From: Purshia tridentata
Lineage: Eukaryota > Streptophyta > Magnoliopsida > Rosales > Rosaceae
DNA: 64,000 nucleotides
Reading direction: 5' to 3'
Assembly (NCBI GenBank): GCA_003254885.1
Contig: QANT01007513.1
Span: forward strand, 1 to 64,000
The position numbers were made by a program, and so were the translations under genes. Shown here piece after piece: positions 25,600 to 37,106 of this stretch (positions are counted from its first letter, which is position 1; the number at the start of each line of letters is the position of its first letter). The notes beneath the pieces are model-generated. The model searched no databases and was not told the DNA's origin. It saw only the letters and a program-made list of their open reading frames with translations.

Positions 25600-25990
25600 A
25601 GACAGGACAAAGGGATGAAGAGGACGTCTCTGACGTTGACGTTAACGGAGTAGGCCGTCAATCCTCAGGCTTTTTGGGGCCAAAGCTACTTAAGAGTGGG
25701 ACCCACTTGAAATCATGGTGGTGTGTCAGACGGCGTCGTAGAGAGTACTGAGAGTGAAAGCGAGAGGACGGTACAAATGGCCTTCCCGAGGTGCAAAAGA
25801 AAGAAAGCGAGTAACTTTTTCTTACTTTTGTCAGTTTGATTGGAGGGGGAGGGGGGTAAAAAAAAAATTCAGAGTACGAATGGGCCTTGTGGGCCCCACA
25901 TTGCTCCAGATCCTCTGTGTGAATGTCTCCATCCTTCGTTCTCTTCTCGTGCTGCGTTTTTACCCAACAGTTGTTACGCTGTGATTCTCG
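25600..25990. promoter_or_regulatory. GC-richer island with TCP-type and TGACG motifs upstream of ERECTA
   Basis: In an otherwise AT-rich region, this segment carries two perfect matches to the class I TCP palindrome GTGGGNCCCAC (25696-25706 and 25889-25899), a TGGGCC at 25881-25886, and two TGACG words six bases apart (25631 and 25637), an as-1-like pair. It lies about 2.6-2.9 kb before the ERECTA ATG. It may be a distal element or the promoter of an unrecognised transcript. Motifs are seen; function is inferred. Confidence 0.4.
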
Positions 25991-26470
25991 AATTTACCGG
26001 AATCGCACACTTCACAGCTATTATTATGATATTGAAATTTTAATTATACATTATTTATCCATATATTTTATTCTATTTTCTTTCTCGTCGTCGCTTTACT
26101 TAATTATTAATAAATTATTACTGCATGAGTGCATGTTATGATTTTTATTTGATGCGGTGAAATTTATAATTCAGTTTTGGACCATAGGAGAGATAAATCT
26201 GTTGGATATGATATGGTCCACTGCCTGAATGAAACCATGTGCAAATAAGCAAGTACATAATAATAGGGCCATCTTGGTGATAAGCCCAAGGTCATGGTTG
26301 GAGGGTCTCTGTTTAAATTTTTAATCACTCGTCATCTCTTTATAATTGGATATATTTCCTTCCCTGCATATCTTTAGCATTACTTCACTCTTAATTGTTG
26401 TGGCTTTTTCTAGGCAAATTTCAATATCTGATCATAACATTACCAGTTATGTTAGTCATTATTAATATGT

Positions 26471-26568
26471 AATTTGTGAAATTATGAACTGTTATCACAT
26501 GCGTAAATTAGTAAAATTACTATACAATTTGTGAAATTGTAAATTATTACCACATGCGCAAATTAGTA
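26471..26568. repeat. Degenerate 55-bp tandem duplication
   Basis: Copies start at 26471 and 26526 (AATTTGTGAAATT then CACATGCG[T/C]AAATTAGTA in each). They are diverged at several positions, so the duplication is older than the PAA2 intron one. Confidence 0.75.
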
Positions 26569-27132
26569 TGTGACATAGTTAATTTTGGACAAAAATCTTG
26601 ACGAAGATGGTTTGTTGTTAGATTATAAGTTTTCTGTGGTATAATTCTCTATAGTTAGTAAATGCATATGTACTTAAGCATTAATTCAAACACATTTGCA
26701 TACATTTACCACATAGATTAAGTGCAATGACTGTTCTAATCTCTGTTACTAATACATGGGAACATCACACATGTCTTTTCAAATTGAGAAGTGAAACAGC
26801 GCATCTCCCTTGCCAATTTAAAAATTGGATTAATTGCAATATCAATGTCTCATTCACAAGCACTGAAATGAAAGACAACTTTTAAATGTCTTATAATTGT
26901 TTTTCTGGTTCCTTTATTATTTTAAGAAAGAAGACTTTTAACGCTAACCCACAAGACCAAGAACGTGAGGTGGAATTCTCTCACACTTTTAGGGGTCCGA
27001 ACATTACTGTCTCTCCTTATGTGGCATATGGATTTAACAATCTAACTTACATGCATTGCAAACCATCTTAACGATTGATGGTAAATATTAACCATATGAG
27101 AATATCAAATTAAAAACTTAATTGTTATAAAG

Positions 27133-27378
27133 GAATATTGTCATGTATAACTAATTCACATATTATAATATAAGTGGACGATATTAATAATTATTTAGTT
27201 CAATGAATAATATCACATTATCTTTTTGTCAAAATAAGTCGTTATTTTAAATCTCTTAAACAATAGTTGATTAATAATAATAAAATATTCAGTGAACATT
27301 TTGATACTGTCAAAGTATAAATTTGTCATTTAGTTATATTATAATATGTGATTTGGTTACACCATGTCACAGTATTAC
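27133..27378. mobile_element. MITE-like element with about 40-bp inverted ends, copy B
   Basis: The left arm (27133-27172) and the reverse complement of the right arm (27333-27378) share a core of 18 bp (CACATATTATAATATA and flanks) and align loosely over about 40 bp. The interior is about 160 bp with no coding capacity. The pattern fits a miniature inverted-repeat element. Target duplication was not established. Confidence 0.55.
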
Positions 27379-28012
27379 AGTTATACAAAATTATTTTTCT
27401 ATTTGAACTAATTGGTATTCAAGAAAAGTAGATTTTAAATTATTCCCCACTTATGCTAAGTGATCTAAAAACTATTCTTGATAATTAAATGTCCAAGTTT
27501 ACCTAAAAATTAATGCAGCAAAATACCACTTGTGATGTAGAGGAGAACAATTACTTGATAAAACTAGAAAAAAAAACTTTTATTTTTTTGTTGGCAATTA
27601 AGAAAGCATTACTATCCAGTGTAAATGTTGACGCTATCAAGTACAAAATATTTTAGAATAAATCGCGAGAGTGTAATCACTTGCAAACAGCATGGCAAGC
27701 TAATAAGTAATAACTACAAAATCAACGAGGGGCCATTTTGCAATAACAGAATAAATAATAATAATAATAATTAAACATGTGAGAAGAACTTAAACCCACA
27801 GAAATTGCAAATTGCATTGCCAAAGGATAGACGAAAGAGAAAGCGACCATTTTATTCACAGTGGACACACTTGGACAATAGAAAGGGCGAAAAAGAATTC
27901 CAAAAACCCAAAATATAAAGAGATAGAAAGTTGAGAGAGCAGAGCAGTAATGTTGCAGGTTTTGTAGCAGAACTTTGGCATGTGGTTTTTTAACTTTATC
28001 CATGAAAATAAT

Positions 28013-28080
28013 TCTCCCTCCCTCCCTCCATCTCTCTCTTCATTTCTCTTTCTAGCTCTCTGTCTGTCTGTCTCTCTACC
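28013..28080 (+). repeat. Pyrimidine-rich tract upstream of ERECTA
   Basis: CTCC, CT and CTGT runs make a nearly pure pyrimidine stretch about 450 bp before the ERECTA ATG, probably in the promoter or leader. Similar CT tracts precede most genes of this window. Confidence 0.7.
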
Positions 28081-28529
28081 TATAAGTTGTTACAGTTGTA
28101 TTTAGAGGAGAAGAAAGAGAGGGCCTATGCGCCAAAGCGATGTGATTGAACAAAGCAACAGGCTTTAGTTTCTGAATATATCATCAGGTCGTCACACCTA
28201 GAAAAAAGACTTTCAATAAAAAAAGAAAAAAAAACAAAGACCAGAGGCAAGGAGCCAAGGACTGCCAAGAGCTTTCATAACCCAATATCAGCCTCTCACA
28301 CTCGTCCCACTTCTTATTTGTAAGTGGTTCAATGTAGGCGGGTCCAAGAGAAACTTAGAGAAGGAGGATGAAGAGAGATTCTCCGTTTGGCTTTTGAGGG
28401 TGTACGGGTTTTGCTGCTGTGATTTGAAGTGGAGTTTTGGGTACTTGAAGAAAAAGCTTTTCTTTGGAGATTGAAAGTTTGAGACTTTCGTGGTTAATGC
28501 GTGAAATGAGGTTTAATGAGAGGGCAGCT

Positions 28530-31500
28530 ATGGCATTTCGGGTCAACTACTTCGTGCTTCTGGGTTTTCTCCTTTGTGTGAGCAGCTTCGGTTATGTGGA
28601 TTCAGACGACGGTGAGTTACAGCTCTTGCTCTGTGTGGGTACCCAGAAAATGCACCAAACATAAAGTATATGAAGTTTGAACCTTCAACTACAACCAAGC
28701 TTAACTTAAGTGACTGATAGTAGCAGGCTTCTATTTCGGTTTTTTTTTTTGGCTGTTTCCTCTTTCTCTGCAGCCAAACAGGGGATGCCCATCTGTTTTC
28801 CGAAAAAATCATCTTTAATTTCATCTGGGTTTTAAGTGTGTGCTTCAAAGTTTGGAACTTTATGAATTGGGCTAGCTGGAGTTTAGTTTTATATTATTGG
28901 GTTTATAACTTTTATGTGTGCGACTGAAATTTTGATTACAATATATAATATGAAGGAGCAACTTTGCTGGAGATAAAGAAGTCATTTAGGGATGTGGACA
29001 ATGTTCTATATGACTGGACAGACTCGCCATCTTTAGATTATTGTGTTTGGAGAGGCGTTGCATGTGACAATGTCACCTTCAATGTGATTGCACTGTAAGA
29101 CCTTTTCTTTTCCTTTTGGGGTTGACTTAATTATTATTCTAATCATTATATTATAAAGACAAAAATTGGTTCTTTTTGTTTCATTTTGCTGTTTTATATT
29201 CTCTGTTTGCAGTAATCTATCTGGTCTAAATCTTGATGGGGAAATCTCACCTGCGGTGGGAAATCTTAAAGGCCTACAGTCCATGTACTCTTCTTTTCCA
29301 CTTCTTTGCCAGTGTTTCATGCTTTTTCATTTTTGGGTTTTGCAAAGGTTCTACCTTTTATGTGGTGGGAGGTTTAAGCAAGGATTGATTTTCATGGTGT
29401 CTTCTTTGATCAGTGATTTGAGGGGAAACCGACTTTCAGGCCAGATCCCAGATGAGATTGGTGACTGTTCGTCTTTGAGATACCTGTAATTTCTTTAACT
29501 GGATCAGAATTCTGAATTGCTTAAGCTTATAACGTTTGCTGGATATAAAAATGTCGGTTATTAACTCCAAGTCAATTGAATGTTCATTAAATGGGGTTAT
29601 TGTTAGGGACCTGTCCTTTAATGCGATATATGGGGACATACCATTTTCGATATCCAAGTTGAAACAACTGGAAAATCTGTAAGTTACCGAAGAAACTCAT
29701 TTTTAATAATAAAAGAAACTTGTATATATTTTTATATGAATCTTACATTTTTGTTGGACTTTCAGAATTTTAAAAAATAATCAGTTGATTGGACCACTCC
29801 CTTCAACTTTGTCCCAGATTCCAAACCTCAAGATTTTGTAAGTTCTTACAAATTATTTATCATTAATGATAATAATAAAAATATTATTATTATTTTAATA
29901 CCCATGACTGAATTTCCTATATTCTGGAATGCTTGTTCTAGAGACGTAGCGCAGAATAATCTCAGTGGGGAAATACCAAGGCTTATCTATTGGAATGAAG
30001 TTCTACAGTATTTGTGAGTAAATTGCTAACTTGATGATACTATTTCTTCCCTTTCATTTTTTCCTGGTGTAGCTTTGTGAAATCCATCTGGTGATGTTAT
30101 CTCATTTTTTCATGTCAATTTTATTATTTTTGTCCTCTGCATTGCAGTGGTTTGCGAGGCAACAATTTAGTTGGAACACTCTCTCCAGATATGTGCCAGT
30201 TGACTGGGTTATGGTATTTGTAAGTTAACATCTAATCTCTTCACTCATCAAGCCTTGATAATATTTATGTTTTCCAGCATATGAGATATACTTTAAGCAG
30301 TCTAACATTCTTTCTTTACTATTCGCCAGTGATGTGAGAAACAACAGTTTAACTGGTAGCATTCCTCTAAATATAGGGAACTGCACTGCCTTCCAGGTCT
30401 TGTACGTATTTCATCTGACTGTGAAGTTAAATATCTACTAATGCCTGCGTAGGATGATTCAAATATGTTTGCCCTTTATGATTTGCAGGGACCTGTCCTA
30501 CAACCAGCTAACTGGAGAGATTCCATTTAATATTGGGTTCCTGCAAGTAGCCACCTTGTATGTGCTTGCAATTTATTTGAGATAGTCTGCCGCTTGATAT
30601 GTCTTCATAAAATCATCAATTATTGTTTTATTAAATTACCTTGGCTTTGTGCTTGCAAGGTCATTGCAAGGTAATCGACTTTCTGGGCGTATCCCATCTG
30701 TGATTGGCCTGATGCAGGCACTTGCTGTTTTGTAAGTGCTTAAGCTTGTGGATTTATGTTAAATAGTATTTGCATTCTCTTTAGATGATTTGTCTCTTTT
30801 TGGTCTTATCCCTTCCTTTTCTCCAATACAGAGATTTGAGCTGTAACATGCTAAGTGGACCAATCCCTTCCATTCTTGGAAATTTGACGTATACAGAGAA
30901 ATTGTAAGTGCATGCTTGTCGTTATGCAATGCATTACTTAATCCTCTTGGTGTATTTTCTCAAATTTTTAGGGATAAACAATGTTGAAAATAGTTACAAG
31001 TATGCTGGTGAATGGCTTCAGTCCCTTGTATGCGATATTCTGACTTCAATGTCTTGTCTATGTAGGTACTTGCATGGTAACAAGCTTACCGGATCAATTC
31101 CCCCAGAGCTCGGACAGATGACAAAGCTCCATTATTTGTATGAAAGCTTTATCACTTTCCTCTTGGATTTTCAACATTTATTTCATGATTAATGATGTGG
31201 ACAACATATGAATCTGAGTTGGAACATCTTCTTTGTTCTTATATCTATCTTTTTTACGTGTATTGTTGTTCTCCAGTAAGGAAAGTTCAGAGAGTATTTT
31301 GTCTCTAAGTGTTGCTTTTTCTTGCAGGGAATTGAATGATAACCATCTTTCTGGACACATTCCACCTGAACTTGGGAAGCTTACTGATTTGTTTGACCTG
31401 TAGGTTGTCTTGCCATGAGGTTTTTATTCAGAAGGGTTTTTGCATGTTTTAAAATTTGAGTTACTGATCAACACTCTTGCAGAAATGTTGCTAACAACAA

Positions 31501-34500
31501 CCTTGAAGGCCCTATCCCTGATAATCTTAGCTCGTGTACAAATCTCAACAGCCTGTAAGCATATAACCTCACATGTTAAATTGTTTTATAACATAGTTTA
31601 AGGTAGTCATTCCCTCATGCCTACTTGATTTGGTCTCAGCAATGTGCATGGGAACAAGTTGAATGGAACCATCCCGCCTGCTTTACAGAGGCTGGAGAGT
31701 ATGACTTATCTGTAAGTTCCACCAACCTTTTCATAAACATTGGCCAAAGGTCAAAATTTTATAGTTTTTGTTTTGCATAAACTTTCATGTTCTTCATGGA
31801 CTTGTCATGGGGTAGAAAGTATGAATCAAGGTTTCTGTCTCATTGCTGTGACATTGTTTGTTTATTATTCTCAGAAATATCTCCTCCAACAATCTTCGTG
31901 GCACAATTCCAATCGAACTATCTCGGATTGGAAATTTAGATACTTTGTAAGTATTAAATATTCTAGTATTTTTTTCTTGTATTGCTTTCTTTGGATAATG
32001 CATATGTATATTTTTGCACAGGGATCTTTCTAATAACAAAATAAGTGGATCAATACCTTCCTCGCTTGGTGATTTGGAACATCTTTTAAAGCTGTGAGTT
32101 CGACTGATTGACTTTTTGTTGCCATGGTTTTCCTGTTTCTTTTTTTTGCTTTTTCTCTCTTTTCCTGACACCTCATTTTTCATTTGGTAGGAATTTGAGT
32201 AGAAATCATTTGACAGGATTTATTCCAGCAGAGTTTGGGAATCTACGGAGTGTTATGGAAATGTAAGTATTTGTTCTTTAATACTTCTTTTGAATAAATT
32301 AATTGGCTACTATGTTATTATATCCTCATGATTTTTTTAAAAAAATTGTATATTGTATATTTTTGCAGAGATCTTTCAGATAATCAGCTCAGAGGCTTAA
32401 TTCCTCAAGAGCTCAGTCAGCTGCAGAACATGTTCTCACTGTAAGTTGCCATGTTGATCTCCATTAATTTAGACCTATGCATTCACTGAAAAGAGTAGCA
32501 ATGGTTATGTTTATGCTGAACTAAGTTCTTAATGTCTGGCCATTTGCTGCATCAAGTAGCTCCTCCTGTTTATAATATGAATGGACAATAACAAAGGCAA
32601 TAAAATGGAACCATTTTATTATTTGTCCAAGGTTGACTGCTGAGCATGAACAAATACAAGTATTATCATTATCCAAGTTATGCTGATCAAAATTTTACCT
32701 TAAGATCTCAACATTTTGATGGATAATGGGGGTCCATGGGCTGTTTAGTTAAAATGTTTTCTGTTGATTTTTGGGCATGAGAGAGTTTAAGTAGGATTTC
32801 AGGTCCTGGTGACATGCCTTTATGCATTTTGTCTTATATTTTTTCTAAAAGAAAGAAAATTTGGCCTGTTATGATAACTTGATGTTGCTGGTTTGCTTTG
32901 ATTTTGTTGTTCCTCACTTCATACGAATTATTACAGGAGATTAGAACACAACAATTTAACAGGGGATGTGGTGTCACTGATGAATTGCCTCAGTCTTGCT
33001 GTGCTGTGAGCTTACTTTTCAAACATACTAATTTCATTTTTATGAAGCTCAACCTTATGGTAAAATCACCCAAGGTTTTATTTTGGAGCACTAATATGAT
33101 TAATTCTTTGCAGAAATGTATCTTATAACAATCTGGCTGGTGATATTCCCACAGCCAATAACTTCTCGAGGTTTTCACCTGACAGGTTAGAGAATCTGAT
33201 TGTATTTCCTAAAATTCGTAACAATTTAGCTGCCCATTGAGGGTTCAGCTTATTGCATTGTTGCTCACAAGTTCTCATTGCTTCCAGCAGAACTTTTTTT
33301 TTTCCGTGTTCTTTGGCTGATCTGACTTTTTTATGTGCAGTTTTATTGGAAATCCTGATATTTGTGGTTATTGGCTCAATTCTCCATGTCATGCGTCTCG
33401 TCCAACAGAGCGAGGTAAATATGGCTATCAAGTAAGACCATCATTTCTTTGTATGTTGAGCATCAAAGAGCTCTGATGGTTTGGGCCCACAATTTGATAT
33501 AACTGACTACATAATCTGTCATTGGACAACATATATTGAATAATGAAGAAATTTCATTTGTTTTATCCTATGCCTTTCTTCTCTTTGCAGTCACGATATC
33601 TAAAGCAGCTATCCTGGGAATTGCTCTTGGTGCCCTTGTGATTCTTCTCATGATCCTTATTGCCGCATGCCGACCATACAATCCAACTACTTTCCCAGAT
33701 GGTTCACTTGACAAACCAGGTACCCTTTCTCTGTTAGATACATATACTCAACTGCACACTCAAAGCCATGAAGCTTAGATGTTAGTTTTAGTGATGTAGA
33801 AACTAACATCAATTGATTTGCTTGTGAAATAACAGTTAATTACTCAACACAAAAGCTAGTGATTCTTCACATGAATATGGCACTTCATGTCTATGAGGAC
33901 ATTATGAGGATGACTGAAAACTTGAGTGAGAAGTATATAATTGGTTATGGTGCATCAAGTACAGTGTACAAATGTGTTCTTAAGAATTGTAAGCCAGTGG
34001 CCATCAAGAGACTCTACTCTCACTATCCTCAGTGCTTGAAGGAATTTGAGACGGAACTTGCAACAGTTGGCAGCATCAAGCATCGGAATCTGGTCAGCCT
34101 CCAAGGATACTCCTTGTCCCCTTATGGAAACCTTCTTTTTTACGAGTACATGGAAAATGGCAGTCTCTGGGATCTCCTTCATGGTAAGTTCACATGCTCC
34201 TAGATGATGTGTCGTGCACGATTATGTTGCCTTATCTATAATAATGATAATTGAACCATTTTCATCTAATAAGAGTTGGCGAATAAAAATTAAAATGAAT
34301 CCTTGTAAAGTAGCCTTCTGGAACACAATCACATGGCTTTATGTAATTGATTAAAATGCTGTTAGTGTTGCATAAGAATTAATTTCTAATCATTTTTTTT
34401 AATTACTGATTCTTTCTCTAGGCCCTACCAAAAAGAAAAAGCTTGACTGGGAAACTCGTCTCCAGATAGCACTTGGAGCAGCCCAAGGGCTTGCCTATCT

Positions 34501-35312
34501 GCATCATGATTGTTGTCCCCGCATCATACACAGGGATGTGAAGTCATCTAACATTCTATTAGACAAGGATTTTGAGGCTCATTTAACTGATTTTGGCATT
34601 GCCAAGCGCCTATGCACCTCAAAGTCCCATACATCTACTTATGTAATGGGCACGATTGGCTACATAGACCCTGAGTATGCTCGAACTTCCCGCCTTACAG
34701 AGAAGTCTGATGTGTATAGTTATGGAATTGTCCTGCTGGAGTTGCTAACAGGAAGGAAAGCTGTAGACAATGAATGCAATCTCCACCATTTGGTGAGTCT
34801 TTATCTCATGATCTCGTCATTTTGTTCTGATGTTGCCATATTTTAGCTCAAATTTGGGTCATGAGTATGTGCATTCAAACAAGATTCAGTCACCCAGTTT
34901 CTCATACAGTATTGCGTCATATTTGCCCCAGATCTTATCTAAGACAGCGAACAATGCGGTCATGGAAACTGTAGATCCTGAGATCACTGCCACATGCACA
35001 GACCTTGGAGCAGTGAAGAAGGTTTTTCAGCTTGCCCTTCTATGCGCAAAGCGACAGCCAGCAGACCGACCAACAATGCACGAAGTAACTCGAGTGTTGG
35101 GGAGTCTTGTGCCATCGCCCACACCGCCACCACCAAAACAATCAACAACCCCCAACCCGCTATCCACACTCCCATCTGCCAAAGTGCCCTGCTACATGGA
35201 TGAGTATGCAAATCTCAAAACCCCACACATGTTAAACTGCCCATCAATGAGCACCTCAGATGCCCAGCTCTTTCTCAAGTTTGGAGAGGTCATTTCTCAG
35301 AACAGTGAGTGA
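28530..35312 (+). CDS. ER: LRR receptor-like serine/threonine kinase ERECTA
   Basis: Receptor for EPF/EPFL peptides controlling stomatal spacing, stem and inflorescence growth, acting at the plasma membrane. Twenty-seven exons give 985 aa (Arabidopsis 976). Exons 1-2 are 28530-28611 and 28956-29094; exons 3-22 (29213-29284 to 33114-33185) are 72 nt each except two of 69, one LRR per exon; exons 23-27 are 33341-33414, 33591-33719, 33836-34183, 34422-34792, 34932-35312. Seen: a signal peptide; the [12 protein letters not shown] cap; about 20 LRRs with Asn-rich LxGxIP pattern; a membrane span ([20 protein letters not shown]) near 581-602; and a kinase with [10 protein letters not shown], Lys677, HRD with Asp774, DFG with Asp792. 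The C-terminus ISQNSE is that of ERECTA rather than ERL1/2. The start was chosen by homology; in-frame ATGs at 28497 and 28506 would add 11 or 8 residues. Confidence 0.97.
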
Positions 35313-37106
35313 AGATTAGGATGACTTGTAATTTTATTGTTATTATTATTATATGTATTTCAGAAAGTTCAGTTCATTGAAAATGTGTACAAAAGATCTG
35401 GACGAGGGAAATATGAACAACTTTTTACTAATAGATTTTTATGAAGTGTAGTAACTAGATTCATGTGCGTATGCAGTAGTAGTATCATGCAGAGTTATGG
35501 TAGTGACTTTGACTTGTCTAGCTGGGACCACCGGTTTAAGGGGCCGGCATGGTGGGGTTAAACATGGTCTCGGTCTCAGAGCCTCAGGCCCAAGCTCTGA
35601 AGAGTTGGGTGTGTGCTACTGTGTAGTCTGTGGTCCTGAGGAGGTGCATTATATGCGTGAGCAGCTATAATGTGCTGTGGACTGTGGAGCCTCATCTGGT
35701 CCATGTCAGTCTGGTGAAGTTAAAGCTCCGACCAGTGACTGTTGCCTCTCTCCTCATTTATTGATGCAATTATTTCCAAAATTTGCAAGTCTATAAATTA
35801 AATACAATCAATTTAAATTTAATTCTTTTTATTCAATAAAAATTAAAAACCGACTAAAAGTTTATTCAATTACATTTTCTATTAAGTTAAAAATTGAATG
35901 GTTGATGGAATTATATTTGATTGTCACAGTTTTGTTCAACTTTGAAATTGAAGTCCAAACAATTGCCAATGATTATTTAGTACTTTTAAAGAGATAGAGA
36001 CGTTGAATTCAAATCTTATAGATGTCAATGTGAGTCAGACCTTTCTCCGGCAGAAAAAATAAAGGGCTAGAGCTTTCATTATATGGGCTTTGAGGTACAT
36101 GTATTTGGGCCATCTAAGGCCCACCAGCCTATAGGTTTGCATCCAATATAATTTCATTAGTCTTATTTATTTTTGGGCTTCAGCATCCATTGAACACCTT
36201 GTAAGTTATGATTATGCAAAGGCCCCAAAGAATCGAATAAACAAAGTGCAGGTCATATACCTGAAATAAATCCAATAATTAATTGCACGGATTTAATCTA
36301 GGCAGATAATTTGGTAGCCCCGAGTACACTGCATCCATGTAGTTCAAAAGGTTTAATTTTTTTTACCAATGAATATTTAAAATTTATATAAGTAAATGCT
36401 CTTAATACTAAAATTACATATTATTATAATTTATATTTGGATCACTGATATGAATTTTATTAGTGAATAATCTTCTAGCTGATGCATGATCGCCATTCAC
36501 ATTGAATTCCACAACGATCATCCTAACAAAATACAATCTTAAATTCTTAATTAAAAGTAAAAAAAATATATATGTATTTAGGAATTCAAGACAGCAGACA
36601 AAGAGAATCTGTAGGTTTTTTTTTTTCATGGAAAAGTTCGTACGTTTGCAAGGATCAAAATTTCAAATACCATTTTTCTCCAAAAAAAATATTCAAAGAT
36701 TCGAAAAAAATAAATACGGAAATTTCGTAACGTTGTCACTTCCCACCGTATATACTCGGGTGAGTCAGCGGGGTCAGCATCATCAGATTCCAAACTTGCA
36801 AGTTAAATAGCTAGCGTGCGCCGTGTGGTAGCTGCGCAACCAAAACCAAAACAAACCGCAAACAAATACTGACTCGTCTCGTCAGTGGGGGGTTGGGGGT
36901 GACGTGTCGAATACGATATATATACCCTCAGTTTCGCCATTTTGGACTCCTACTCTACACCTGTTAGGGCGGGAACCCAAAATTGTTTTCACCAAAACCT
37001 CATGTCCTCTCTCTCTCTCTCACTCTCTATTTTGTCTTCTCTCACTTCTCACGCTCAACAAAATTCTAGGGTTTCTGGTTCCTCACTCGCTCGATAGGAG
37101 TCCACG
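35313..37106. promoter_or_regulatory. Region between ERECTA and the myosin gene
   Basis: This holds the ERECTA 3' UTR, an unexplained GC-richer stretch at about 35520-35720 without an ORF of note, and the myosin promoter. A TATA-like TATATATA lies at 36917-36924, 183-190 bp before the myosin ATG, and a CT tract at 37006-37020 in the leader. A short phrase near 36001-36050 resembles the degenerate SINE-like copies of the myosin intron. Confidence 0.5.

Larger units (their letters stand above)
23063..28529. other. 5.4-kb region without genes between PAA2 and ERECTA
   Basis: No protein gene was recognised; the ORFs present are short and low-complexity. It holds the PAA2 3' UTR, a 7-bp minisatellite at 23341-23375, two related palindromic MITE-like elements (23765-23905 and 27133-27378), a degenerate 55-bp tandem duplication (26471-26568), a GC-richer island with TCP-type palindromes (about 25600-25990), and the long pyrimidine-rich ERECTA leader (28013-28080). 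An ambiguous base lies at 24839. Confidence 0.6.

Noticed and set aside
25754-26141. Overlapping short ORFs in the island upstream of ERECTA
   Set aside because: No recognisable domain, three frames open by chance, and no splice-supported continuation; treated as possible regulatory or non-coding sequence.
36502-36810. ORF of 102 aa upstream of myosin
   Set aside because: Low-complexity Lys/Asn/Phe-rich composition from AT-rich DNA, with no family similarity.
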